A model generated the notes under the pieces. It searched no databases. It was given only the letters and a program-made list of their open reading frames with translations, and had not been told where the DNA came from. A stretch of 64,000 nucleotides of DNA from Aristolochia californica (lineage: Eukaryota; Streptophyta; Magnoliopsida; Piperales; Aristolochiaceae): contig JARWKL010000004.1 of assembly GCA_029961685.1 (NCBI GenBank), forward strand, positions 19,404,348-19,468,347. Direction: 5' to 3'. The position numbers and the translations under genes were made by a program. Of this stretch, positions 55,115 through 64,000 are shown one piece after another (the stretch's first letter is position 1; the number at the start of each line of letters is the position of its first letter).

Positions 55115-56708
55115 AGCATCATCCTCCACCGATGATGAAGTTTACGCATAATATAATACCTTCGGTCGTCAACCGATTTATTATGTTCAAGAAGAAAAAC
55201 CTTCTTCTAGTAAACAACAAGAGCAACACAACAGTGAACCAGAAGCCTGGGAATCTGATGAAGTTGCAGAAGAAAATACCAAGAAAATAGACTACTCTGC
55301 TAAAGACAAAAAGGCAGATGATCTTGGTAAAAGGTTTCAAATGCTTCGTGGTAGCGACCATTTTGAAGCAGAAACTTCAAGGGTAAGATACACCCACATG
55401 GAAGATAGCTTTCAAGATAACTTCCAAAACCGTACTGCGGTTCATCCGCAAGAACGAGAAAGTTTCTCCCACTCCAAAATATCCTTGGGAGGACAAAGGT
55501 ATTCGACAAAATACACAAATGTCGATCCTTCAAATGCTACTAAGGGACACCAAACCATAGATAGCATAAACCCTTTTGGATTTTACCTCAACTTGGATTG
55601 CCCCAACGATGGAGAAAAAGTCCTTAAAGATTGAGAAAGAAGCATGAACAATGCTGCAAATATGCATGAATCTTGGAACCAAGAATCAGCATTTAATTTC
55701 TTTACCCACGCTTTACAGGGTAATGTAGCTCTTTGGTGGGACAACCTTCCCGAAGACCAAAAACGAGCTAATACCTCAATATCGATAGCCAATATCTTGA
55801 AAGGATTAGTGGCTAAGATATCAAAGGAATTTCTAGGAATACATCCAACCCTAGAAGCCTACAATGAGAGTACTAAACAAAGAAAATGTTTAGAAACTCT
55901 TCAGAAATTAAACAAGTTACAAATCTGTAACATTTGTTTTTATGAGAAGTATTACTGCGAGTTTGCAAGTTACTTCTATAAACTGCAAAAAGAAGATCAG
56001 AAACCTTATCTGTCTATCTTTTATGCAAAATTGCCAGAACCATTTGCACATGTAGTAGAAAAAGACTACATTACAAAATATTGGCAAAACAATCCAGAAC
56101 TTGGTACTTTAACCATGGATATTTTCCTAAACATTGATACTTTAGGAAGAAGACATAGATTTGTACAAGATATGTTGGCAAATCTTTGTGAAGCCCAAAA
56201 ACTACAAAAGAAAAGTAGTAAGGCAAATAAACAAACATTATGTTGTTCAAACCAGAATAAAAATGTTGGAGCTTATGGTTGTAAAACCACCTCTCATAAG
56301 CAACGAAAATATCCTAAGAAATTTCAACAGAAAAAATTTAGGATACAAAAAAGTTCTACAACAAGGTATACTCCTAAAAAGAGACACTTTCGGAAACGAA
56401 CAAATTCTGGCCCTAACACATCCAGTAAAGGGTCAAATGCATACTGCCCAAAAGGGAAAACCCCACGCAAATGCAAATGCTGGATATGCCAGAAAGAAGG
56501 ACGTTTCACCAAAGATTGTCCAAATGATAAACACCAACGGCGGTACAGTACATACATGTTCCTAGCCGAAGAAAATGGATTGGAACTCATCCATTACGAT
56601 GACATCCAGTCAGAAGATGAAGTATATGAACTTCATCTCGAAACTGAGTCTTCCTCCTCGAAAAACTCAGAAAATATGAGTGACTCTTCAGGCACAACTT
56701 TTGCCTAA
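55115..56708 (+). pseudogene. Caulimovirid coat protein, copy 2 (N-truncated, one stop)
   Basis: Better kept than copy 1: a single frame interrupted only by TGA at 55632-55634; the downstream 354-codon open part starts at 55644. It includes the capsid core (FYEKYYCEF, DTLGRRHRFVQ), basic tract and knuckle region. The knuckle reads CWICQKEGRFTKDC, so the zinc-binding His is replaced by Arg. The N-terminus is lost at the junction. Non-functional as it stands. Confidence 0.85.
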
Positions 56709-56880
56709 ATATTCGGTTATGCTTTTGCCTTCCCGTTATACAAATGGCAGCAAGCGTGGTGATTTGCCACTATTGTCATAAAATACTTTCTCTACTCCTG
56801 CATCATGCATTATACAGAATTTTATAATTAACCTGATACTCTTACCACTCGAGAATTTTCTTGTGTTACAGATAGGTAAA
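56709..56880 (+). promoter_or_regulatory. Spacer with 3' splice site, copy 2
   Basis: Same sequence plan as 51965-52136. TTGTGTTACAG ends at 56871, and ATG follows at 56881. Confidence 0.4.
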
Positions 56881-58353
56881 ATGGATCCCCTCAGCAGCAC
56901 CCTGATGGACCTAGCAGCAGCAATTGCCACACTCACGGTATTGCTCTCAACCCTACAGCCACTATTCGACAGTCTTTTAGTTCTCTCAGAATGAGGAGAC
57001 ATACATGAGAATTGTGCCCGTTACGGGTTAAGTGGAGAAGTCTTACAACTCAAGGTTAAAGAATTAACCGAAGAGTTAAAAGAACTCACTCAACGGCATG
57101 AAATGCCAAGCTCCTTCGGGACTTCTACCGGATCTCCATCGCGAGAAAAGGAAGCCACAATGTCAGCTAATCAGCAGACGGATGACTTTAGTGTTTTCAT
57201 AAACACAGGTCGACCCGGGATTTCTACCGGTCATGCCAGGCATGAGAAGGAAATCATAACCCAATCTTCTCTGAAGATAGGGGAATCAGGGATTTCTACC
57301 TGCCAGTCAAGAGCTGGAAAGGAAACCTTAACGATTTCTTTGAAATCGGAATCAGGGATTTCTACCTGTTAGTCTAGAGCTGAAAAGGAAGTCTTAACGG
57401 ATCCATCCCTGATGGAAACGGACTTGTCTAGGAATAAGAAATCATTCAAGACAAAATTGGTTACCTCGTCTGAGTTTACAAGGTTCAAAAGCCTAAATAA
57501 ACCAGATAAAACTAGTTTTAATGAGTTTGAGTTTTTAAAGAAATTTAAACCTTTAAAACTTTCAGACATTATATCTGAGGAACCCTCGCTACGCCCTCAA
57601 AAGGTGGACAACGTTCGTTCAAAGATCGAATCCGATCATACTGTTCAATTCCAGAGATGGAATGAACAAATTGGACAAGGGATGAACACTCCCTTCTTCA
57701 CCACTGAGCCCAGCAACAGTTGGAATCAAGTGAAGTTGAGTCATGAAATAGACTCAAAATATGCATCCATGCTTTATGCATATGGATTCATAAAAAAGAT
57801 GGTATTGCCCTCCTCCGACTTATCAGTATTGGAGAAAATGCCAAAGGAAATTATGGAGGCTTGCAAAAGTTTCATCTCCATAACAAAGAGTAAAGGAATT
57901 CGACTTCATTTCGTTTCCTGTATTGCTGAAATTGTTACTGACACAAAGATGTTTCCAAGCATTTCTGTCGTGACTATTGAAGGCATCAAAGAAGGTGACG
58001 CAAATATGGAATATGATCCCAGACATGTTCCAAAAGCCAAGCCTTGCCCAGAAGCAGTCTGGCCAACCAGACGTATCCACGGGCTCAAGAAGCTGATACA
58101 GCTCATACAACAGCTGATTCAGAAAAAGAGAAGCTTTGTCTACAAGACCTCCGTCCCACTGACGATCATCTCAAAAAGCTATAAAGAGACCCCGGCAACC
58201 GTCCAGACCAGTCTCGAAGCTATGAAGAAACTCCTTGGAGGTAATATCCCCTTCAGCAAAACAACAAAGGAAAGCTTCTGCCAGATGGCCCAGAAGACTT
58301 TTCCGAAGGTGCACACATGTAAACTGTGCACAGAAAGGCAGCTGTCTGAATGA
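56881..58353 (+). pseudogene. Large unrecognised viral frame, copy 2
   Basis: Same protein as 52137-53611. A TGA stands near 56991 in the N-terminal part and a TAG near 57370. From 57412 it is open for 313 codons to the natural end (CKLCTERQLSE), so the conserved C-terminal half is intact. No known domain recognised. Its preservation in two copies suggests a real viral gene. Confidence 0.6.
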
Positions 58354-58535
58354 GTAGTCAGCAGCCACGTCAACCGACTAGTCAGCAGCCAAGTCAGCAG
58401 ACTAGGCCCACGACGAAAACAAAGTCAGCAAAGGCGGCTCAAAAGTCCGCAATGACGGCCACAAATGTCATCAATGACGGCTACACCAAGTCATCAAAGA
58501 TGGAGAAAAAAGATTCTTGCACGTCATCATCATGA
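58350..58535 (+). CDS. Small Gln/Pro/Ser-rich frame, copy 2
   Basis: Counterpart of 53584-53793. The start ATG overlaps the TGA of the upstream frame (ATGA at 58350-58353). May be only a by-product of the repeated GTCAGCAGCC words. Confidence 0.3.
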   Translation: MSSQQPRQPTSQQPSQQTRPTTKTKSAKAAQKSAMTATNVINDGYTKSSKMEKKDSCTSSS

Positions 58536-58725
58536 TGTCACAAGCAGAAAAGACCTTTCTACCCCTGCTTTCGGCGACAGGTAATAATGCAAGGGCAAAA
58601 TAGACATGCCAAAAAGACAAAAGTTACCCTTTGTCTTTAAACACACACCTTTCAATCAAGGGTAAAGGTGGAAGAGCTGAAACATCTTCAGCTATAAATA
58701 CGATGCTGCTCCAGAGGTTGAATCA
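58450..58725 (+). promoter_or_regulatory. Viral transcript promoter, copy 2
   Basis: TATAAAT at 58693-58699, with TGACG words near 58453 and 58475 and an inverted one near 58522. Confidence 0.65.
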
Positions 58726-58920
58726 TCGAAACTTGGAGCAACTCAACAATAGATGAGCATTACTTCCGAAGAAGAAGGCGATTTTCGGCGATCTTTCTCC
58801 GGCAAGTTCCTCAAGCACGGTATGTGCTTAACAGCCATAATGGCTGAGTAGAAAAGAGGGAACCGACTGGTGCCACGGTCGGTAACTTCGGGGGTTATGT
58901 AAATAAGTAGTTTTTCTTTT
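58726..58920 (+). promoter_or_regulatory. Viral leader, copy 2
   Basis: Same donor word CACG/GTATGT near 58820. The hairpin is kept with one C-to-T change, giving a G-U pair (ACCGACTG 58862-58869 / CGGTCGGT 58876-58883). Confidence 0.5.
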
Positions 58921-58979
58921 CCTTTTTTAAGGGTATGTATTTTATGTTTTGTGTTTTTTGAACAATGTTTTTTATATTA

Positions 58980-59179
58980 TTCGGATGTTTGTAATATTGT
59001 GATTCATACAGTAATTGTTTTTACTGTTCATGTTCCGCATTTATAAATATGATCTCCACAGTAGTTGTTATCACTGTTCATGTTCCACATCTATGTATTG
59101 ATCTCCACAGTGTTTATTTTTACTGTTCCATAGTTACTGTTCAAAGTACTGTTCATTTTTACTATTCACGGTTACTACT
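58980..59179 (+). repeat. TACTGTTCATG repeat region, copy 2
   Basis: Same repeats as 54240-54480, cut at the inverted junction. Confidence 0.85.
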
Positions 59180-59315
59180 AAAAGCTGGTGGAGCTGGATC
59201 CTTTCTTCTAGGTGCTATGCAAGGTGTTGCAAAGTACACTAGATTTTTAAGCCATCTGGTGATGTCAGGAAGGCCTCATGGTAATGGAGTTTCCATATCC
59301 TTTAAATAGAAAAAC
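59180..59315 (-). pseudogene. Coat-protein N-terminal fragment, segment 3
   Basis: The minus strand is homologous to 50220-50352 (the region after ATGGAAACTCC, including TTTGCAACACCTTGCAT). It carries an in-frame stop soon after the start and is cut at the inversion. Confidence 0.7.
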
Positions 59316-59324
59316 TCATTCATT

Positions 59325-59870
59325 TTACAAAGCTAGGAGGTTTAGCTTTTGTTTGATTTTGGCGATCTTGCATCGAAATAGATGGATGCGATTCGTATAC
59401 CTTTCCCAATGGAAATTGTACATTTCCTTGGCTAAGGTAGTATCATCTTCTGGTTTAAGCATGTTTCTTAGCAAGAGAGTGAAGGCTAGACCTTTTCTCT
59501 TTTGTTGCAAACAATCTAAAAGTTTTTGCCGATAGATCTTCTTTTTTCGGGATACTGTCCAGGCTTGTTCAGCATCGTCCTTTGTCCGAAATTTTCTTTG
59601 AGAATTTCTGGGAAATCCTATGACTTGAGCTTGGGCTTCTTCCCAGCTGTCATATATTCCTGTTGCTCTTCCTATGAAGACAACATACCAGTATTTTGTT
59701 TTTTCTGGTTTTCCGTATGTACTTGTAGAGGCTTCTCCTGTTGAAGCGATGTCTACAGGTTGAGATACGGTTTCTTCATGGGTCATTCTGTAGATTTCTC
59801 TTTGCAGAATGATTACCAAATCTTCTAAGAATTGCTTAGATAGCATATTCTTGAAGTTCAAGTTGTTCAA
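59325..59870 (-). CDS. Viroplasmin-domain protein of the caulimovirid
   Basis: 181 codons, intact. Residues ~60-105 carry the caulimovirus viroplasmin / RNase H1 N-terminal domain: YWYVVFIGRATGIYDSWEEA followed by a GFPRN turn and FRTKDDAEQAW. The known family pattern is Y.V..GR..GIY.SW.E...QV.GF....F.....A. In caulimoviruses this fold is part of the inclusion-body/translation transactivator; in host RNase H1 it binds RNA-DNA hybrids. The C-terminus is helical and basic. It lies upstream of the coat protein, unlike the caulimovirus transactivator. The start may lie further upstream, as the frame is open before the first ATG. Confidence 0.75.
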   Translation of the reverse strand: MNNLNFKNMLSKQFLEDLVIILQREIYRMTHEETVSQPVDIASTGEASTSTYGKPEKTKYWYVVFIGRATGIYDSWEEAQAQVIGFPRNSQRKFRTKDDAEQAWTVSRKKKIYRQKLLDCLQQKRKGLAFTLLLRNMLKPEDDTTLAKEMYNFHWERYTNRIHLFRCKIAKIKQKLNLLAL

Positions 59871-59943
59871 TCCTAATTTGGTGTTTCAGGTCTTTGATAA
59901 CTTGTTTTAATCCAATTGGACCGAGTCCTAAGAATCGTCCATC

Positions 59944-60162
59944 TCAGATTATTATTCTTCCTTCGTTGTTATAATCTACAACTAAAGGATTTTCTTCGAG
60001 CTCTTTGAGTTTGGCTTGAACTCGTGCGAGTCGATCTTTTAACTGTCGAATCCAGACCCTCTGGAATTCGATTTGGTTATCATACCTTCTGGTCATGATA
60101 TATTCTCGCAGTCGCGAATAATTTATAAGTCTTATCTCTGGATTAGACCTATTTTGTTCCAT
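59944..60162 (-). CDS. Small coiled-coil frame, segment 3
   Basis: 72 codons: basic N-terminus, then a heptad-rich helix (RQLKDRLARVQAKLKELEEN). It starts inside the previous short frame. Similar in size and character to 50002-50217 but not clearly the same protein. Function unknown. Confidence 0.5.
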   Translation of the reverse strand: MEQNRSNPEIRLINYSRLREYIMTRRYDNQIEFQRVWIRQLKDRLARVQAKLKELEENPLVVDYNNEGRIII

Positions 60163-60295
60163 AATGGACTTTTGGTTTTGTACATTTGTTCCTTACAAAT
60201 GTTACTTGGGATGTGACCGGTATGGGTTGTAACTGTTTGGGAGTATGTATACCTAAACAGAAAGAATCAAAGATAAGCTTTGACTTCTTTGACAT
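60149..60295 (-). CDS. Short frame just after the primer site, segment 3
   Basis: 48 codons (MSKKSKLIFDSFCLG...VHYGTK), starting 24 bases after the primer site and overlapping the next frame's ATG. It may be the start of a deleted larger protein. No domain recognised. Confidence 0.35.
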   Translation of the reverse strand: MSKKSKLIFDSFCLGIHTPKQLQPIPVTSQVTFVRNKCTKPKVHYGTK

Positions 60296-60318
60296 ATACA
60301 AAACCAAGTCTAATACTC

Positions 60319-60331
60319 GGCTCTGATACCA
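60319..60331 (-). promoter_or_regulatory. Caulimovirid primer-binding site, intact
   Basis: The reverse complement is TGGTATCAGAGCC, the initiator tRNA-Met site used by caulimovirids for minus-strand DNA synthesis. Confidence 0.88.
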
Positions 60332-60960
60332 TTTTAAGACGATAAGACGACACGAGTCTCTAGCAGACTCTGACAGCGGAATACTAATATCAAAGCACTA
60401 TTGCTATGATATCGACACAAAGTCTGTAATAGACTTGTACACACAACGGAGGACAACCTAGGGAAACAGGGCAGCGGAACAAGAATCCTAGGGACTGCTA
60501 CGTGCCAGTCTCGTGAATACAGGCAGTGGATGACATCTACGGGCAGTGGAAAACAATAATGACTCACACAATACTATTCCTATAGTCACACTTCGTCCGT
60601 CCTATCAGTTTACCATTAGGTTACTTTCCTGCTTCCTACGACATGTCACCATTATGTACTCGTTTGTGTCTATTTCATAGCTATCTAGTAGGCCCAACAT
60701 GACTTCTGCTGCTACCTAGAACTTCTTCGGGGTTTGACCCTATTCCTGCCGGCTTACTACCACGTGGGCAATTCCGTCGATGCGGTCCTCACGGTCTTCA
60801 GAGGGCCCCGAGCGGTTCCAATTAACCGTTGCGGCTCCATGGCTGCTTCATTAGGGTAGAGCACAGCTCCGTTTCGTTTTCTACCTCGGAGCGTAGCTGA
60901 ATAATTCTAAGTCTCTAGCGTCTGTCCTATTTGGCACTATTTCGATATTATTTCTTCTTG
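60332..60960 (-). other. Conserved viral non-coding region, segment 3
   Basis: Inverted counterpart of 54481-55104. No frame is supported; the long frame at 60334-60567 mirrors one at 54869-55135 and has no protein signature. Confidence 0.7.
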
Positions 60961-61254
60961 ACGGGTGAACAGTAAACAAGAATAGTAATCATGAATAGTA
61001 AAAATGAACAGTACTTTTGAACAGTAACTATGGAACAGTAAAAACAAATACTGTGGAGATCAATACATAGATGCGGAACATGAACAGTGATAACAACTAC
61101 TGTGGAGATCATATTTATAAATGCGGAACATGAACAGTAAAAACAATTACTGTATGAATCACAATATTACAAACATCCGAATAATATAAAAAATCCGAAT
61201 AATATAAAAAACATTGTTCAAAAAACACAAAACATAAAATACATACCCTTAAAA
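60961..61254 (-). repeat. TACTGTTCATG repeat region and leader end, segment 3
   Basis: ATGAACAGTA-type repeats, then CATAAAATACATACCCTTAAA as in the other copies. AATATAAAAAATCCGAAT is doubled at 61185-61210. Confidence 0.85.
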
Positions 61255-63370
61255 AATTCCTTTTCTATCTCTTTGTCTTGTGTCCTTGTGTTTTGCTTAT
61301 TCTCTCCCCTAGTGAAACCCATATTTTTTCTCTTTTCTTTGCTCATATTGCTACTTTGATTGATTATTCTTCATCCTAGTATTTCCCGCTAGTTGAAAGA
61401 TTTCCATTGCCAGCCAGATTTTTTTTTTTTTGGTTCTATTTAGGAAGCAAGGAAGATGACTTTACTGATTTCGAAAAGTTCCTTTATTGATTGATTTTTT
61501 GTCCGTTGCTTCTCCGAAGATACCGTGATTACCATCTGAAGTCTTGGTGGTTCTCAGGTTTTTCATAACTATTCGAAAGCCAGCATCGCAGGAGAAGATG
61601 ACTCTGCTCCGAGACTACGAGAAAATCCCATTGCGGTTGTCCATCCCAGGTTGGAGAAGATCGTAAATTGATCTTATTCTTCGTTTCCCATTCAATTATC
61701 CAGCTAGATCAAATTATCCTAGCATTATGGTTTATTTCTATTTGGTTGCTGCTGGATCTTTGGTTCTCTGATCCTACCTCATATGTCTGCTACTTTCTGG
61801 AGATAGAATTGTATCATCTCTATTGTCAGACTAATTCAAAAGTTATTCAGATGTCGTATTGCTCTCTCATCCAGCCTGGTCGTTGGATTCATTCCAAGTT
61901 AATCTTGTGAGTTATTTGGCTGAACTGATCATCCTCAATCAAGGATCTAGCAAGTTATACGCTAAAGAAGTTTATCTTGGAAGGCATCTCCACTGGCATA
62001 TTTTTTTAAAAACAAGTGATTTCTTTCTTGTTTGGAAAGTTTTTTTTCCATTTGGATTGATCAGCAGTTTTAGAATTGTCTACTAATTTTCCGAATCTAA
62101 CAGCAACGAAGACATTTTTTTTGGACATAATCTTGCTGACAATCTGGCCGTATCTACTTCTGCTCCCGTTATCTGCCGTCAATCTGGAAATTTGATCTTG
62201 GTTTGATCTTGTAGCTGGTTTTTGAAAATTTCGAAATTCTTCATTGGCGTTTTTCCTTTCTCCGACTGCTACTACAAGATCTCCTGCCATGATTGTCTTT
62301 GGTTTTCCAATCTATTTGGAAGCAGGGAAGAAGATGAAGGTATTTTCATATTTTATTCACCAAGTTAGGTAGATTGATTTTAATCTAGCGTTGGTTCTGC
62401 CAACCCTAACCAGACCTTGCCGAGCAACCTACCGACCCGCCTGACTCATTCTATTCCCTCGGGTTAACCTAGTGGGTTGGGTCAATCGAGTCAACTCGGT
62501 CCAAGTCAACTCTATCCTGGTTAGCCTGACTCACTTTAGTTATTTTTTTACCTCGATATACATGTCTAGGTCCCAAGTTTTATACCTATTCTTCTACGAC
62601 TAGGACATATTGATCAACTATTTGACTCGGCGCAATTTGGTACTTTTTCCAGCTGGATTATTATTTTGAGGTATTCACAACATATTCGTTGGTCAACATA
62701 TTGCATTGGATTATTTCATGGGTCATTTTATAAAGTTTATTATTTTGATACGTGTTATGTGTGTTGGAAGATGGTCATGTTATATGGGCTCAGGCCCATT
62801 TCAGCTGTTGCTATTGTGTCTCTTTGGATGAGACATTATTATTGAAGAAGTGGTGGCCTCGATATCCTTTCTCCTACCATCCTTTATTTGACTCTCACAT
62901 ATCTTTGGGCCAACCTTTTGAATGTTGCTTCGGATGGGAGTTTAAGTCCATTTATACATACATATGGGTGTTTTAATTAAATTGAGACTTTTTCATATAG
63001 ATACCGGGGGGTTTTTTATTGCCATCTTCTAAATGACAGGCTTCACCCACTTATCACCCATTTTGACCTATGAGAGTCGGTGTGTGGGTTGGGACACCGT
63101 GATGGAGGAGAGTATTACTACATATATGTTACCCCTCTTAATTGGCATTTATTACTCCCATCACTTGAAAGTCGTTGTCCCGTGGAGGGACACGGTGATT
63201 GAGGAGTTTTATTACACTTCTGAGTATTGCGTCCCACTACCTATAGAAGATAGGAGTGTGCCCTACATCCAACATGGGTTATGACTAGAGTATGGAGCAA
63301 TGTTGTACGGCTTGGAGTATTTTAATCTCACTTATGTTATGCCAGTTGGGCCTCATGGAAGAGACCACTA
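61255..63370 (+). other. Interior of element Y, non-coding
   Basis: 2.1 kb without a supported Gag or Pol. 62340-62700 is the inverted counterpart of 46221-46430. 62700-63380 is the counterpart of 39147-39824 (AGACATTATTATTGAAG and nearby words). Short frames are not conserved between the copies. Confidence 0.7.
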
Positions 63371-63383
63371 GCATGAGGGGGAT
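63371..63383 (+). promoter_or_regulatory. Element Y polypurine tract
   Basis: GCATGAGGGGGAT immediately before the LTR. Confidence 0.8.
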
Positions 63384-63618
63384 TGTTGGAAGATGGGCCC
63401 AAACCCACACGACCTAGGAAGGCTGATAAATCCATGTGTGTTGGAAGATGGGCCCAAGCCCATAAGACCAATGAAGACCCACACATCCAAGAGATGTGGA
63501 AGATGGGCTCAAGGCCCACATATCAAGTCCATAACTTTTTTTTCCTCTTGTTTTCTCTCAATGAGTCCATTTCTCTTTTTCTTTATGAGCTAAATCCACG
63601 GAGTCCTGAAAATCAACA
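63384..63618 (+). repeat. Element Y 3' LTR
   Basis: 235 bp, TGTTGGAAGATGGG to AAAATCAACA. TGTTGGAAGATGGGCCCAA occurs twice, ~54 bp apart. Confidence 0.85.
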
Positions 63619-64000
63619 ATATTTGCATAAATTAATTTGTTTCAGCAAAAAGTGTTTTACCAAAAATGATTCCTAGAATGAATTTTCAAGTTGAAAGTGT
63701 GTGCAGAAAACATCAGGCACTAATGGTCATTGGAGATGTATTTTTACTAGAAATACTTTTCCAACGTTTCTTGAAAAAATATCACTAACAAAACCTTCTA
63801 GTTATAGAAAGTAATTTTTTTTGGCAAAGTTTTCCTAGAAAGAATTTTCTGCCTAAAATGTGTTTTCTAGGAAACATGAGGCACTAATGGTCCATGGAGA
63901 CGTATTTTTACTAAAAATATTTTTTTAGTGTTTCCTAAATCAATGCTTTAACAAGGTCATATAGTTGTAGAAAGTAATTTGTTTCAACAAAAATTTTCGA
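63619..64000. repeat. Satellite B array, block 5
   Basis: Two units (GAGGCACTAATGGTCC at 63868), continuing past the window edge. Confidence 0.92.

Larger units (their letters stand above)
55115..59179 (+). mobile_element. Endogenous caulimovirid, segment 2
   Basis: Direct repeat of 50362-54440: coat protein (N-terminus lost), spacer, unrecognised frame, promoter, leader and repeats. Joined to segment 1 at a decayed primer site through a shared AAGCATCATCC word, and to segment 3 head-on at 59179/59180. Confidence 0.82.
59180..61254 (-). mobile_element. Endogenous caulimovirid, segment 3 (inverted)
   Basis: Read on the minus strand: leader end, TACTGTTCATG repeats, conserved non-coding region, intact primer site, two small frames, the viroplasmin-domain frame, and the first ~40 codons of the coat-protein frame. 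The inner end meets segment 2 at 59179; the outer end meets element Y at 61254. Confidence 0.82.
48618..63618 (+). mobile_element. LTR element Y, holding the viral insert
   Basis: The left end is a truncated 5' LTR plus primer site (48785-48796). The right end is interior sequence, a polypurine tract GCATGAGGGGGAT (63371-63383) and a 3' LTR (63384-63618). The two ends are separated by the viral cluster 48813-61254. LTR ends agree (AGTCCTGAAAATCAA). The interior resembles family X but no Gag or Pol is seen. Confidence 0.7.

Noticed and set aside
54869..55135. 88-codon frame in the viral non-coding region
   Set aside because: The inverted copy has a shorter, altered version; no domain and no start context.

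Overview
This window is transposon- and satellite-rich plant heterochromatin, probably centromeric or pericentromeric. The evidence is AT-rich sequence with two long tandem satellites, nested LTR retrotransposons of plant type (chromovirus and Athila-like Ty3/gypsy, several Ty1/copia, small non-autonomous elements), endogenous pararetrovirus (Caulimoviridae) sequence, and fragments of plant genes (an SH3P-type SH3 protein and a CIPK-like kinase). The species cannot be named from the sequence. No intact, ordinary host gene and no RNA gene was found. Almost every reading frame over 60 codons lies in a transposon, a viral remnant or a satellite.

Layout. 1-9724 is an array of a ~665-bp satellite (A), split by a 4.06-kb DNA transposon (4487-8547) with inverted ends and a TTA target duplication. 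That transposon carries, antisense, the 3' exons of an SH3-domain gene joined to a new first exon; all five exons can be spliced in one frame. 9725-12918 is the 5' part of an Athila-like element (LTR, tRNA-Asp primer site, broken gag). 12919-19676 and 22179-29177 are two direct copies of one ~7-kb block: a copia integrase fragment, a ~178-bp satellite (B), and the 5' part of a chromovirus inserted in that satellite. Between them lie an unassigned stretch, a kinase fragment in a minus-strand retroelement remnant, and the upstream part of the copia fragment. The second copy continues into a full-length chromovirus (26785-33925) with a TATTT target duplication; a small minus-strand LTR element (30116-31954) sits in it.

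33926-39146 is more satellite B. It is followed by a non-autonomous minus-strand LTR element (39147-48125) that was split by a copia element (39825-46220), whose own primer-binding site was hit by a solo LTR. Satellite B returns at 48126-48617. A plus-strand LTR element (48618-63618) follows; just behind its primer site it holds 12.4 kb of endogenous caulimovirid sequence (48813-61254) in three pieces, two direct and one inverted. The window ends in satellite B.

The viral cluster is the most unusual part. The pieces share a promoter, leader, a repeat-rich non-coding region, a tRNA-Met primer site, small reading frames, a viroplasmin-domain protein, a coat protein with a zinc knuckle and a large unrecognised reading frame just before the promoter; one piece has a movement-protein domain. 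No protease, reverse transcriptase or RNase H is present in any piece. This suggests a polymerase-lacking genome component or a defective lineage. All movement- and coat-protein copies here are broken.
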